The notes: generated by a model not told the origin, from the letters alone. A DNA stretch of 64,000 bases from Lampropedia puyangensis (GCF_004833285.1 NZ_STFG01000009.1:1-64000), one strand, 5' to 3'; counted from the first letter of the stretch, positions 25,261 to 34,674 are shown. Numbers and translations are program-made.

Positions 25261-26520
25261 ATGTTCTTTCATTCCAAGCCAGGGCAAAGCCAACCATCGG
25301 CGGCTTTGCCACCTTCGCCGCCTATCTTATGGCAACAGCATCTGTCTTTGTTGCTGGAGTCGACGGGTTCGGGCGTGTTTGGTGTAGACAATTTTGGCAA
25401 TTGCAATTACATCAATACAGCTGGCGCGCAGATGATTGGTTTGCCGCCGCATCAGATACTGGGTCGCAACATGCATGTGTTGACGCACCACAGCCACGCG
25501 AATGGCAGACCTTACTCTGACAACGAGTGCCCCATCTTCAATGCGTTCCGTCGCGCGCAGCCTTGTCGTATTGATACGGAGGTGTTTTGGCGTGCCGATG
25601 GCCGTGCCTTTCCGGTTGAGTACACCAGCCACCCCATCATGGATCGCGGTGTTTTGCGTGGCGCAGTCGTTACCTTTGTAGATATCACCGAACGCAGAGA
25701 GGCTGCGTTGGCCTTGCAACGTACCAACGAAGAGTTGGAGGCGCGTGTTACTCAGCGTACGCTGGACCTGAGTGAGGCGCTACGCCAGCAACGCGAGTTG
25801 GCAGCCCACCTTGAGAGAGTACGTGAAGAAGAGCGCACGCGTATTGCCCGTGAGATTCACGATGAGTTGGGAAGTCTCTTAGTGGCCTTGAAAATGGAGC
25901 TGCGGTGGATGGAGAAGCGCCTGTCCGAGCAAGCCGAACGCAGTGTCGATGATGCGCAATGCATGCGCCTGCGTATGCAGGAAAAATGCGCCACGATGGG
26001 GCTTCATATTGACGAGGCGGTGCACAACGTCGAGCGCATCATCACCGACTTGCGTCCCAGCATCTTGGACCACCAGGGGTTATGGGCCGCATTGGAATGG
26101 CAGGCGCGCACCTTGGTGGAATCCACGGAAATGGATTTGCAATGGAGTGCGTACATTAGCCCTGATGCGCAGCCGCCTGAAGATGACCAAGCGGTGGCTG
26201 TTTTTAGAATCTTTCAGGAAATGCTCAGTAACGTTGCGCGTCACGCACATGCTTCGCGCATTCACATTGCTTTGCAGGCCACGCAGGTGCAACTGCATTT
26301 ACGGGTTTGTGATGATGGCCGTGGTGCCCATCCGCAAGTGTTTCAGGCGCCCAACGCGTATGGTGTACGGGGTATGCACGAGCGCGCCAGGCACATGGGG
26401 GGATCTCTGATGCTGGAGACTGAACTGGGCAAAGGAACTTGCTGCGCATTAGTAGTGCCACTGAAGCATTGCACTCACACAGCGGGGCCTGCTGGGCAGC
26501 CAAAAGGGAGGATTGCATGA
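25261..26520 (+). CDS. cytoplasmic PAS-containing sensor histidine kinase (NarX-like, HisKA_3)
   Basis: The 419-residue protein has no membrane segment. A PAS domain covers residues about 27-145, a coiled coil 147-190, and a HisKA_3 dimerisation domain carries phospho-acceptor H200 in RIAREIHDELGSLL. An HATPase domain follows with N-box LSNVARHAHA, G1 CDDGRG and G2 YGVRGMHERARHMGG. Its stop overlaps the start of the NarL-type regulator as ATGA, so they form a pair. The position directly upstream of an ABC transporter and cyanase suggests it controls nitrogen-source use. The signal sensed by the PAS domain is unknown. Confidence 0.9.
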   Translation: MFFHSKPGQSQPSAALPPSPPILWQQHLSLLLESTGSGVFGVDNFGNCNYINTAGAQMIGLPPHQILGRNMHVLTHHSHANGRPYSDNECPIFNAFRRAQPCRIDTEVFWRADGRAFPVEYTSHPIMDRGVLRGAVVTFVDITERREAALALQRTNEELEARVTQRTLDLSEALRQQRELAAHLERVREEERTRIAREIHDELGSLLVALKMELRWMEKRLSEQAERSVDDAQCMRLRMQEKCATMGLHIDEAVHNVERIITDLRPSILDHQGLWAALEWQARTLVESTEMDLQWSAYISPDAQPPEDDQAVAVFRIFQEMLSNVARHAHASRIHIALQATQVQLHLRVCDDGRGAHPQVFQAPNAYGVRGMHERARHMGGSLMLETELGKGTCCALVVPLKHCTHTAGPAGQPKGRIA

Positions 26521-27179
26521 GCAATATGCCGATTGCACCTGTAGCGCAGAGCATTCGTGTCTTGATTGCGGATGACCATCGCATTGTGCGTGAAGGGGTC
26601 AAGCAGGTTTTGGCTGATGCGCCAGAAATTCAGGTTGTTGCTGAGGCTGATGACGGTTTTGCCGCGTTGGCGATGGTCGAGCAGATGCATGCGCAGCTGA
26701 GCGTCGTCTTGCTGGATATTGCCATGCCCAAGCTAGACGGCGTGGAGACCTTGCTGCAATTGCGCCAGCGTTGGCCTGCTTTGCCTGTGTTGGTCTTGAG
26801 CACGTATGCGGAAAGCCAATATGCGGTGCATTGCATACGCCAAGGGGCGAAGGGATACTTGTCTAAAAGTGCCGATCCAGATGAGATGGTGGCCGCCGTT
26901 CGCCAAGTGGCTGCAGGCGGGCTATACGTAACACCAGAGGCTGCACAAGCACTGGCCATGGCGGTGGGCCGCACAGACGGAACAGAGGCGCTGTCGCACC
27001 GTGAACATCAGGTGTATCGCTTGCTGATTAGCGGCATGACGGTGACCGAAATTGGTGCCAAACTCAAACTGGCGCCCAATACCGTGAGCACCTACCGCAT
27101 GCGCGTGCTGGAGAAAACAGCCACCAAAAATGACGTGGAACTGACCTTGTATGCCCAGCGCCATGGACATACTGGATAG
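26517..27179 (+). CDS. NarL/FixJ-family response regulator
   Basis: The 220-residue protein has a receiver domain with the acidic pair in IADDH, phospho-acceptor D67 in VVLLDIAMP, and the conserved lysine in GYLSKSAD. A LuxR-type HTH follows (SHREHQVYRLLISGMTVTEIGAKLKLAPNTVSTYRMRVLEK). It overlaps the kinase gene by 4 nt. A perfect 8-bp-arm palindrome at 27347-27370, upstream of the ABC transporter operon, is a candidate binding site. Confidence 0.93.
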   Translation: MSNMPIAPVAQSIRVLIADDHRIVREGVKQVLADAPEIQVVAEADDGFAALAMVEQMHAQLSVVLLDIAMPKLDGVETLLQLRQRWPALPVLVLSTYAESQYAVHCIRQGAKGYLSKSADPDEMVAAVRQVAAGGLYVTPEAAQALAMAVGRTDGTEALSHREHQVYRLLISGMTVTEIGAKLKLAPNTVSTYRMRVLEKTATKNDVELTLYAQRHGHTG

Positions 27180-27346
27180 GCGGCTTGCCGTGGTTGCACT
27201 GTACGGGTGCATAGGCGCTGTGCGGGTTTGAATGGGATGGGAATGCAGCGTTTTCGTTTGTATTCGAATTCGTTGTGCATGGCGATAGGCTGGCTGGGGT
27301 GTCTGCGTAATGGCTGTTCGTGGCACCGACTGCCGCTATTCATAGC

Positions 27347-27370
27347 CCTTGTAGTGCTATCCCTACAAGG
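27347..27370. promoter_or_regulatory. candidate operator upstream of the cyanate operon
   Basis: The perfect inverted repeat CCTTGTAG-N8-CTACAAGG lies 114 bp before the substrate-binding protein gene and 168 bp after the response-regulator stop. LuxR-type regulators commonly bind such dyads. The rest of the 304-bp gap (27180-27483) shows no coding sequence. Confidence 0.55.
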
Positions 27371-27483
27371 AGGTTGAAGCTTGGTGTGCGATTTGCATGG
27401 TGCACGTGGAGTTGGCACGCAAAAGGGGATTTTTGGCCCGTCGCTTGCATGGTGTTTGGCGTTCATCCACACAGAGGTACGCC

Positions 27484-28884
27484 ATGTTCAAGAAACCGTT
27501 TTCTAGCACCACGACGCCCAAATCCGATGCGGCCTACGATGCCGACCGCCCTTTGGCCTTGCACTGCCGTTGTGGGCAAAGCCACAGCAGTCAGGGCGAG
27601 TGGAATGCTTGCCAAAGTTTGGAAACGCGCACAGAAGAGGCCAGTCATGACATGGTGGAAGCCAGCCTGATCAAAGCGCTGTTTCCTAACGACCAGTTGC
27701 GTCGCAATTTTCTTAAAGCCGTTGGCGTGGGGGCTGCGCGGGCAGCTATTGCCTCGGTTGTGCCTTTGGGAGCTATGCAGGCCATGGCTCAGGAAAAGGG
27801 AAATCTGGAGAAGAAAAACCTCAAGATTGGCTTCATTCCGATTACCTGTGCTACCCCATTGATCATGGCGCACCCGATGGGGTTTTATGAATCTGAGGGG
27901 TTGCAGGTTGATGTGATTAAAACCGCCAATTGGGCCTTGATTCGCGACAAGATGATCAATGGCGAGCACGATGCGTCACAGTTTCTAAGCCCCCAACCAA
28001 TTGCCATGAGCATGGGCGTAGGTTCCACGCAAGCTGATATGCGCGTGGCCACGATCCAGAACACCAATGGCCAGGCCATCACGCTGGCCAACAAGCACAA
28101 GAACAACCGCGATCCCAAAAACTGGAAAGGAATGAAGTTCGCGGTGCCATTTGATTTTTCCATGCACAACTTCTTGCTGCGCTATTACGTGGCAGAAGCG
28201 GGGTTGAACCCGGATACGGATATTCAGATTCGAGTGGTTCCACCCCCTGAAATGGTGGCCAATTTGCGGGCAGGCAACATCGATGGGTATCTGGGCCCAG
28301 ACCCATTCAACCAGCGCGCCGTTTTTGAAGAGGTGGGTTTTATCCATTTGCTGACCAAAGACCTGTGGGACGGCCATCCTTGTTGCACCTTTGGCACTTC
28401 GGCCAAATTCATTCAAGAAAATCCCAATACCTTTGCGGCGCTGTACCGTGCAGTGCTCAAGGCGTCGCAGTTCGCGCGTGATCCTGCCAATCGGCCTGCT
28501 ATTGCCAAAGCCATTGCGCCCGCACAGTATTTGAATCAGCCTGAGATAGTGATTGCGCAGGTGTTAACAGGCCGCTTTGCAGATGGTTTGGGGAATGTGC
28601 AGAACGTGCCCAATCGCGCGGATTTTGATCCCATGCCATGGCAATCTATGGCGGTGTGGATTCTCACGCAGATGAAGCGCTGGGGCTACATCAAAGAGGA
28701 TGTGAATTACCAGCAACTGGCCGAGAAAATTTTTCTGACCACAGATGCCAAAAAGCAAATGGCCCAGCTGGGTATGCCAGTGCCTGATGAGAGCACACGC
28801 AAGTTCACCATTATGGGCAAGGAGTTCGATCCGAGCCAGCCGCAGGCGTACCTTGATAGTTTTGCGATTCGCAAAACCGCGTAA
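27484..28884 (+). CDS. cynA: NrtA/CmpA-family ABC substrate-binding protein, probable cyanate binding
   Basis: The 466-residue protein belongs to the nitrate/bicarbonate/cyanate-binding family (KIGFIPITCATPLIMA, VDVIKTANWALIRDKM, GNIDGYLGPDPFNQRA, WDGHPCCTFG). A twin-arginine motif RRNFLKAV (R73, R74) precedes a hydrophobic stretch and an AMA-Q cleavage site near residue 103. The 72 residues before it are unusual and contain C28, C30, H34 and C43 (CRCGQSH), a possible metal site. The ATG at 27484 has the ribosome binding site AGAGGTA. It heads an operon with permease, ATPase and cyanase, which points to cyanate, although nitrate or nitrite cannot be excluded. Confidence 0.8.
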   Translation: MFKKPFSSTTTPKSDAAYDADRPLALHCRCGQSHSSQGEWNACQSLETRTEEASHDMVEASLIKALFPNDQLRRNFLKAVGVGAARAAIASVVPLGAMQAMAQEKGNLEKKNLKIGFIPITCATPLIMAHPMGFYESEGLQVDVIKTANWALIRDKMINGEHDASQFLSPQPIAMSMGVGSTQADMRVATIQNTNGQAITLANKHKNNRDPKNWKGMKFAVPFDFSMHNFLLRYYVAEAGLNPDTDIQIRVVPPPEMVANLRAGNIDGYLGPDPFNQRAVFEEVGFIHLLTKDLWDGHPCCTFGTSAKFIQENPNTFAALYRAVLKASQFARDPANRPAIAKAIAPAQYLNQPEIVIAQVLTGRFADGLGNVQNVPNRADFDPMPWQSMAVWILTQMKRWGYIKEDVNYQQLAEKIFLTTDAKKQMAQLGMPVPDESTRKFTIMGKEFDPSQPQAYLDSFAIRKTA

Positions 28885-28892
28885 GGAAGGGG

Positions 28893-29774
28893 ATGCACAT
28901 GGCACCACGTCTGTCATTCAAAGCAGCGCTGCTCTCGTTGGTCATTTTGGCTGCGATCGTGGTGCTATGGGCAGCAGCGACCTCTGCACCAGCAGGGGGC
29001 GCGGCTGCGGCAAATCTCACGCCCGAACAAATCGAGTACATGCAACTGATGGGACAGGACCCTACGCAAGCCACAGGAGCAGGTAGCAATGCCAGCGGCT
29101 TTCCCACACCTGTGCAGTTCTGGCATGCCGCTGTGCAGCAATTGAGTCACCCGTTTTATGACAACGGCCCGAATGACAAAGGCATTGGCATTCAACTGGG
29201 ATGGTCGCTTATGCGTGTGGCCGCCGGCTTTGCGCTGGCTTGCTTGGTTGCAATTCCACTGGGATTTGTGATTGGCATGTCACCTTTGCTGCGACGCGCT
29301 TTAGACCCTTTTATCCAGGTGCTCAAGCCAATTTCGCCATTGGCATGGATGCCGCTGGCGCTTTACACCATCAAGGACTCCAACATCAGTGGGGTGTTTG
29401 TGATCTTCATTTGCTCGGTCTGGCCTATGTTGGTCAATACCGCTTTTGGTGTGGCAGCAGTCAAGCGCGAATGGCTCAATGTGGCCATGACGCTTGAGGT
29501 CAACCCCATACGCAAAGCGTTTCAGGTGATTTTGCCTGCAGCTGCACCCACCATTTTGACGGGCATGCGCATCAGCATGGGCATTGCCTGGCTAGTGATT
29601 GTGGCTGCTGAAATGCTGGTGGGCGGCACTGGTATTGGCTACTTCCTTTGGAACGAATGGAACAACCTGTCGTTGACCAATGTGCTCTTTGCGATTGTGA
29701 TGATTGGGGTGGTTGGCATGCTGCTCGATCAGGCCTTTGCGCTGTTGCAAAAGAAAGTCACCTATGTGGAGTGA
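28893..29774 (+). CDS. cynB: ABC permease of the nitrate/cyanate family
   Basis: The 293-residue protein has an N-terminal membrane anchor, an alanine/glycine-rich periplasmic stretch (residues 30-70) and five further helices. The binding-protein-dependent permease pattern is present: RVAAGFALACLVAIPLGFVIG and the EAA loop ending in ILPAAAPTILTGMRISMGIAW. It is closest to NrtB/CynB-type permeases and would form the inner-membrane channel with the ATPase at 29900. It begins 8 bp after the substrate-binding gene, with AAGGAAGG as ribosome binding site; ATG 28899 is an alternative start. Confidence 0.83.
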   Translation: MHMAPRLSFKAALLSLVILAAIVVLWAAATSAPAGGAAAANLTPEQIEYMQLMGQDPTQATGAGSNASGFPTPVQFWHAAVQQLSHPFYDNGPNDKGIGIQLGWSLMRVAAGFALACLVAIPLGFVIGMSPLLRRALDPFIQVLKPISPLAWMPLALYTIKDSNISGVFVIFICSVWPMLVNTAFGVAAVKREWLNVAMTLEVNPIRKAFQVILPAAAPTILTGMRISMGIAWLVIVAAEMLVGGTGIGYFLWNEWNNLSLTNVLFAIVMIGVVGMLLDQAFALLQKKVTYVE

Positions 29775-29899
29775 GCTAAGCACGTGTTTACGATCTCGCC
29801 CCAGCCGCGCAAGACATAAAAAAGAAGCAGTGCAAGGCACCTGTTGTTTGCCGTCAATCCCACTTGTATGGCACCCCTGTTCAATTTAGCTCAATAGAT

Positions 29900-30784
29900 A
29901 TGAATGCAATGACTGTAGAAGGCGATTTCTCTGCGCCGCCCGCATCAGGTGTGGGTATAGAGGGCGGGGCAACTGCGCTTGGCCGCAGCGATCAAGGCTT
30001 TTTGAAAGTGGAAGGCTTGCGCAAGGCTTATCAAGAAGATAAGCCGGTGTTTGACCATGTGAACTTCAGCCTCGATCGTGGGGAGTTTGTGTGTGTGATT
30101 GGCCATTCGGGGTGTGGGAAAACCACCATCTTGAATGTATTGGCAGGCTTGGATACCGCCTCTGGCGGGCACGTGATCATGGCCGGACGGGAGGTCAGCG
30201 GGCCCAGTCTTGACCGCGGCGTGGTGTTCCAGAGCCATGCGCTGATGCCTTGGTTGACTGTGCGTAAAAACATCGCCTTTGCAGTGAAGTCACGCTACCC
30301 CGATTGGACTGCCGCGCAAATCAATGCCCATGTTGAGAAAAATGTGGCCTTGGTGGGCTTGTCCCACGCAATCGACAAGAAGCCTTCTGCGCTTTCTGGC
30401 GGGATGAAACAGCGCGTTGGGATTGCCAGAGCCTTTGCAATTCAACCCAAGATGCTGCTGCTGGATGAGCCCTTTGGCGCATTGGATGCGCTCACGCGCG
30501 GCACGATTCAGGATGAGTTGATGGCCATCGTGCGGCAAACGCAGCAAACGGTGTTCATGATCACCCATGATGTGGATGAAGCCATTTTGTTGGCAGACCG
30601 TATTTTGCTGATGAGCAATGGTGCTGACACGGCACAAGGTTACGTGCCCGGAGGTATTGCTGAAGTGGTGGTAAATCCATTGCCAAGGCAGCGCACGCGC
30701 GCCGCTTTGCACCATTTGGAGGGCTATTACCCACTGCGTAACCACATCGTCGATTTTTTGGTCTCTCGCGCCAAACCCCATTAA
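29900..30784 (+). CDS. cynD: ABC ATPase of the nitrate/cyanate transporter
   Basis: The 294-residue ATPase has Walker A GHSGCGKTT, Q-loop VVFQSHALMPWLTV, signature LSGGMKQRVGIARA, Walker B MLLLDEPFGALD and the H-loop in FMITHDVDEA. It is of the NrtD/SsuB/TauB type. The first 30 residues are not conserved; ATG 29900 was chosen over an upstream frame extension. A 125-bp gap separates it from the permease gene, longer than elsewhere in this operon, with no hairpin seen. Followed by the cyanase gene. Confidence 0.87.
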   Translation: MNAMTVEGDFSAPPASGVGIEGGATALGRSDQGFLKVEGLRKAYQEDKPVFDHVNFSLDRGEFVCVIGHSGCGKTTILNVLAGLDTASGGHVIMAGREVSGPSLDRGVVFQSHALMPWLTVRKNIAFAVKSRYPDWTAAQINAHVEKNVALVGLSHAIDKKPSALSGGMKQRVGIARAFAIQPKMLLLDEPFGALDALTRGTIQDELMAIVRQTQQTVFMITHDVDEAILLADRILLMSNGADTAQGYVPGGIAEVVVNPLPRQRTRAALHHLEGYYPLRNHIVDFLVSRAKPH

Positions 30785-30887
30785 TGGCCGCAGCACCCCA
30801 GTCTGCTCTGGTGGCATGGGGGCAGTCAGTTTTTTTGTTTTATTTCTATGCGGCGTAATGCCCATTTATTTTTACAGGAGCAACTCT

Positions 30888-31331
30888 ATGAATCGCAACG
30901 ACGTTACTGAAAAAATCATCACCGCCAAAGTCAGCAAAGGTTTGAAGTGGGATGAGATCGCTCGGGTGGTGGGTATGAGCAAAGAATGGGTGACCGCAGG
31001 ATGTCTGGGGCAAATGACTTTCAATGCAGAACAAGCCGCAGCGGTGGCAGGTTTGTTTGAGTTGACGGAAGAAGAAACCAAGTGGTTGCAAGTGGTGCCT
31101 TACAAAGGATCTTTATCTGGCCCAGTTCCCACTGATCCGCTGATTTACCGCTGGTATGAAGTGGTGAGTGTGTATGGCTCCACAATCAAAGAGCTGATCC
31201 ATGAAGAGTTTGGCGACGGCATTATGAGCGCGATTGATTTCAGCATGGATATCCAGCGCGAATCCAATCCCAATGGAGATCGCGTCAACGTGGTCCTGTC
31301 AGGCAAGTTCTTGCCATACAAATCCTACTGA
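30888..31331 (+). CDS. cynS: cyanase
   Basis: The 147-residue enzyme converts cyanate and bicarbonate to ammonia and carbon dioxide. All three catalytic residues are present: R88 and E91 in IYRWYEVV and S114 in GIMSAIDF. The N-terminal half is a helical HTH-like domain and the C-terminal half the conserved catalytic fold ending in LPYKSY. The ATG at 30888 has a CAGGAG ribosome binding site. It lies 103 bp after the ABC ATPase and is probably the last gene of the operon. Its presence is the main reason to call the transporter cyanate-specific. Confidence 0.96.
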   Translation: MNRNDVTEKIITAKVSKGLKWDEIARVVGMSKEWVTAGCLGQMTFNAEQAAAVAGLFELTEEETKWLQVVPYKGSLSGPVPTDPLIYRWYEVVSVYGSTIKELIHEEFGDGIMSAIDFSMDIQRESNPNGDRVNVVLSGKFLPYKSY

Positions 31332-31385
31332 TGTGTTGGTGGGGCGCGGTTGTGGTGTTGTGCGTGGGGCGGCCCTTTGTTCGCT

Positions 31386-32039
31386 TTACCGCGCCCGGCG
31401 CAGCGTGAGGTTGTAGCGCATCGCTCCGCATTCGCTGTGGGGCGCGCCAGTGAGGTGCTTGATACCATGAAAGCGCAAGCGATCCGTCCCGCCCCAGACC
31501 ACTATATCCCCATGGTGTAGCAGCACCTGTGATGGTCGGTCACTGCGCTGCATGCCGCCCCATAAAAACACCGCGCTCATTCCGAGCGAGATAGACACGA
31601 TCGGCTGTGTGAAGTCGCTTTCGTTGCGGTCTTGGTGCAGCGACATCTTGCTTTCGGGCGTGTATTGGTTGATCAAGCACGAGTCAGGCATAAAACCGTT
31701 AAAACCAGCTTCACTGGCCGCGTCGATGGCCAGTGTCTGCCATGCAACAGGTATGGAAGGCCATGGCTTGTTTGTGTCAGGATGTGCAGTGGCATAGCGA
31801 TAGCCCCTTTCATCAGATACCCAGCCCTGCGGCCCGCAACTGCTGGTGCGCACCGACATCCGGTGGCCGCCGGGTGTTTGCAGTTGGCATAGCGGTGCTT
31901 GCAGGAGTGCCGATTGAATGCCTTCGAACAATTGCTGAGCATAGGGCAAAGCCCTCTGGCGCAGTACCATCGCTTGCGGGCCAAGCCGCAGTTGCAAGGC
32001 CTGCGGTTCGTTGGCAAACAAATCGAATGAGGCTGTCAT
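31386..32039 (-). CDS. alkB: AlkB, DNA/RNA oxidative demethylase
   Basis: The 217-residue Fe(II)/2-oxoglutarate dioxygenase repairs 1-methyladenine and 3-methylcytosine. The iron ligands are in SLHQDRNE (HxD) and FHGIKH. The substrate-binding NQYTPESKM motif and the 2-oxoglutarate-binding arginines in RYNLTLRRAR at the C-terminus are present. Length equals E. coli AlkB (216). It is convergent with cynS and 18 bp upstream of the peptide-transporter gene set's last stop; no ada gene is near. Confidence 0.93.
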   Translation of the reverse strand: MTASFDLFANEPQALQLRLGPQAMVLRQRALPYAQQLFEGIQSALLQAPLCQLQTPGGHRMSVRTSSCGPQGWVSDERGYRYATAHPDTNKPWPSIPVAWQTLAIDAASEAGFNGFMPDSCLINQYTPESKMSLHQDRNESDFTQPIVSISLGMSAVFLWGGMQRSDRPSQVLLHHGDIVVWGGTDRLRFHGIKHLTGAPHSECGAMRYNLTLRRAR

Positions 32040-32057
32040 GGTTGTGCAATGTGTCCT

Positions 32058-32957
32058 TCAGGCATCGTTTGTCGTTGTCACTGGCGGCGGGAGGGGGGAG
32101 GCTTGACTGCGCTTTGCCTGTTGTTGAAGACGCAGGCGCCTGCGGCCTTGCCCGAGCTGGGGAAGGGCGCAGACCAATGCTTGTGTGTAAGGGTGCGTGG
32201 GTTCGTGAAAGAGCTTGCTTGGACTGCCTTTTTCTACGACTTTGCCTTGGTGCATGACCAGCATGTCTTCACACAAATGGTGAATGGCGGCCATGTCGTG
32301 GCTGATGAGCAAGAAGGAAATGCCATAGGTGGTTTTGAGCTCCAGCATCAAATCCAGCACCTGTGCTTGGATGGTGACATCCAATGCGCTGACAGGTTCG
32401 TCGGCTACGATCAAACGCGGGTGGGTCATCAGGGCACGCGCAATGGCAATGCGCTGGCGCTGGCCGCCAGAGAATTCGTGCGGATATTTGTCCAGATCAC
32501 GGCTGTGCAGGCCAACCCGTTGCAGCATTTTTTCGGCTTTTTCGCGCAGGGTGGCACGATCGCGGTGGCCCAGCGCATGCAGTGGCTCAGTGACGATGCG
32601 TTCAATGCGCTGGCGCGGATCGAGTGAACTGTATGGATCCTGGAAGACCATTTGAAAGTCTGCACGTGCCAATTGGAGTTGGTGCGGCTCCATCGCGTTC
32701 AGGTCACGCCCGAGTAGGCGAACACGGCCACTGCTGGGGCGTTCTAAGGCCATGATGATGCGTGCAAGTGTGGATTTTCCTGAGCCCGATTCACCCACGA
32801 TACCCAAGCTTTGACCAGGAAGAACACTAAAGCAAATGTCATCGAGCACCTGCGTTTGGGGGGGCGGACCGAACAGCCGTTGCCGGGGAAGCTTGTAGTG
32901 GTGTGATATGTGCTGCACCTCCAGTAAGGCACTGCGTGCGGTGAAGGCAGCACTCAT
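32058..32957 (-). CDS. peptide ABC transporter ATPase (DppF/OppF-like)
   Basis: The 299-residue protein has Walker [10 protein letters not shown], signature [15 protein letters not shown], Walker B LIVADEPVSALD and H-loop LLISHDMAAIHH. The oligopeptide/dipeptide C-terminal extension is present (EPTHPYTQALVCALPQ). It is the second of two separate ATPases and is the last gene of the transporter operon. Its ATG overlaps the stop of the preceding ATPase by 4 nt. Substrate class (di- or oligopeptides, glutathione or nickel) cannot be resolved from the ATPase. Confidence 0.88.
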   Translation of the reverse strand: MSAAFTARSALLEVQHISHHYKLPRQRLFGPPPQTQVLDDICFSVLPGQSLGIVGESGSGKSTLARIIMALERPSSGRVRLLGRDLNAMEPHQLQLARADFQMVFQDPYSSLDPRQRIERIVTEPLHALGHRDRATLREKAEKMLQRVGLHSRDLDKYPHEFSGGQRQRIAIARALMTHPRLIVADEPVSALDVTIQAQVLDLMLELKTTYGISFLLISHDMAAIHHLCEDMLVMHQGKVVEKGSPSKLFHEPTHPYTQALVCALPQLGQGRRRLRLQQQAKRSQASPLPPPVTTTNDA

Positions 32958-33808
32958 GCTGGGCTCTCCTCTGGCGCAGGGCTGCCCTCATCGCTCAAGC
33001 TAAAGGCCATTAAGCGTTGGCGAGATTGCATCAACTGCTGGGTATACGCATGCTGGGGGGCTGCAAAAACACTGGCTGTGGGACCTTGTTCGACAATGCG
33101 TCCTTCGGTCATGACGGCAACGTGGTCGGTGTAGTCTGAAATGACCGCTAGGTCGTGTGAAATCAGCAGCAACCCCATGCCTTGTTCCCGCACAAGTTCA
33201 TCGAGTAAATCGAGAATTTGTTGTTGCACGATTACATCCAGTGCGGTGGTTGGTTCATCGGCAATCAGCAGGGCGGGTTGGCAGGCTAGGGCCATGGCAA
33301 TCACGATACGCTGGCGCTGCCCGCCTGAGAATTGGTGCGGGTAGGCGGATAGGCGCTCACGCGCACGCGCAATGCCGACACGGTCGAGCAGCGCTGTTGC
33401 TTGACTGAGTGCTTCTTGCCGACTGAGTCGTTTGTGCAAGCGCAGCGGTTCGGCCACCTGATCACCAATCGTGTGTACCGGATTGAGTGCTGTCATAGGC
33501 TCTTGAAACACCATAGAGATGCGATTGCCTCGCAGTGTTTGCAGTGTTTTGTCACGCACGCCTATCAATTCCTGCCCTTGCATGCGAACGCTACCGCTGG
33601 CTTGGACGTTAGGAGAGAGCAGGCCGAGCAGCGCGAGCGCGGTAAGGGATTTTCCGCTGCCGGATTCGCCCACCAGGCCCAAGGTTTGCCCTGTTTTAAG
33701 GATGAAATGCACATCCTGCACCAGTGGTGTTTGGTGCGGATGGTTCTTGAGTTCCACGCACAGATCGTTAACGACCAGTAAGGGCGCATGCGCGATGGTG
33801 CAGGTCAT
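32954..33808 (-). CDS. peptide ABC transporter ATPase (DppD/OppD-like)
   Basis: The 284-residue ATPase has Walker [11 protein letters not shown]-loop [11 protein letters not shown], signature [15 protein letters not shown], Walker [13 protein letters not shown] and the family C-terminus ([11 protein letters not shown]). Its start overlaps the stop of the upstream permease gene by 4 nt and its stop overlaps the next ATPase, so all four genes are translationally coupled. In the related YejF protein both ATPase halves are fused; here they are two proteins. Confidence 0.88.
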   Translation of the reverse strand: MTCTIAHAPLLVVNDLCVELKNHPHQTPLVQDVHFILKTGQTLGLVGESGSGKSLTALALLGLLSPNVQASGSVRMQGQELIGVRDKTLQTLRGNRISMVFQEPMTALNPVHTIGDQVAEPLRLHKRLSRQEALSQATALLDRVGIARARERLSAYPHQFSGGQRQRIVIAMALACQPALLIADEPTTALDVIVQQQILDLLDELVREQGMGLLLISHDLAVISDYTDHVAVMTEGRIVEQGPTASVFAAPQHAYTQQLMQSRQRLMAFSLSDEGSPAPEESPA

Positions 33809-34674
33809 CGCGCACTCCCCGTCAGGCGAGGATCGAGGCGATCTCGTAGACCGTCCCCCAGTAGATTCAACCCCATCACTGCCAAGGCAATGGCCAGTCC
33901 AGGATAAACCGCCAGCATGGGGGCATCAAACAGTTTGGATTGCGCTTCACTGAGCATCCTGCCCCAAGATGGGGTGGGGTATTGGGTGCCAAGCCCCAAA
34001 TAGGACAATGCCGCTTCAGCCAGGATGGCAATGGCAAATTGGATGGTGGCTTGCACGATCAGAATCGGTAGCAAGTTGGGAACAATGTGTTCACGCGTGA
34101 TAGCCCAGGGGCCTTTACCGCATGCACGCGCTGCCATGACAAAGTCGCGCTGCCACAATGCGTTGGCAGAGGCGCGGGTGACCCGCGCAAAGACCGGGAT
34201 GCTGGCAATCCCAATGGCCAGTATGCTGGTGGTCAAGCCTGTGCCGTAGGTGGCGCGCAGCATGATGGCTGTCAAGATGGCTGGAAATGCAAAAGTCAAA
34301 TCTGACACGCGCATGATGATTTCTTCCATCCACCCTTTGCGCAAAGCAGCTAGCAATCCCAAGGCAACTCCGCATAGCAGCCCGATAGAGACGGCAATGA
34401 TTCCTACCAATACAGAACTTTGGGCACCGACCATGAGTTGAGAAAAAGTGTCATGCCCGTACATGTCGGTGCCAAGCCAGTGCTGCATGCTCGGTGGTGC
34501 TTGGCGAAGGCGGAAGTTTTGCTCTCCCGGTGGATGGGGTGTCCAGATCAGCGAGAGCAGTGCACAGGCAAGCAAGAGGGCGGTGCAACCCCCTCCAATC
34601 ACCAGCGTGGGGGAGCGAAAGATGCGGGTGCCTGCGCTTGGCAAAGGGGCCTGGCGTGGGGTTGAGAGCGTCAT
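33805..34674 (-). CDS. peptide ABC transporter permease (DppC/OppC-like)
   Basis: The 289-residue permease has six hydrophobic segments, an N-terminal OppC_N-like region, the signature LGTDMYGHDTFSQLMVGAQSS, and the EAA loop containing REHIVPNLLPILIVQ. The C-terminal AALSYLGLGTQYPTPSWG typical of DppC/OppC is present. The ATG at 34674 overlaps the stop of the first permease as ATGA; the frame extends upstream but without similarity. Confidence 0.88.
   Translation of the reverse strand: MTLSTPRQAPLPSAGTRIFRSPTLVIGGGCTALLLACALLSLIWTPHPPGEQNFRLRQAPPSMQHWLGTDMYGHDTFSQLMVGAQSSVLVGIIAVSIGLLCGVALGLLAALRKGWMEEIIMRVSDLTFAFPAILTAIMLRATYGTGLTTSILAIGIASIPVFARVTRASANALWQRDFVMAARACGKGPWAITREHIVPNLLPILIVQATIQFAIAILAEAALSYLGLGTQYPTPSWGRMLSEAQSKLFDAPMLAVYPGLAIALAVMGLNLLGDGLRDRLDPRLTGSAR

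Noticed and set aside
31345-31398. Inverted repeat GGGCGCGG/CCGCGCCC between cynS and alkB as terminator
   Set aside because: The loop is nearly 40 nt long, one arm lies inside alkB and no U-tract follows.
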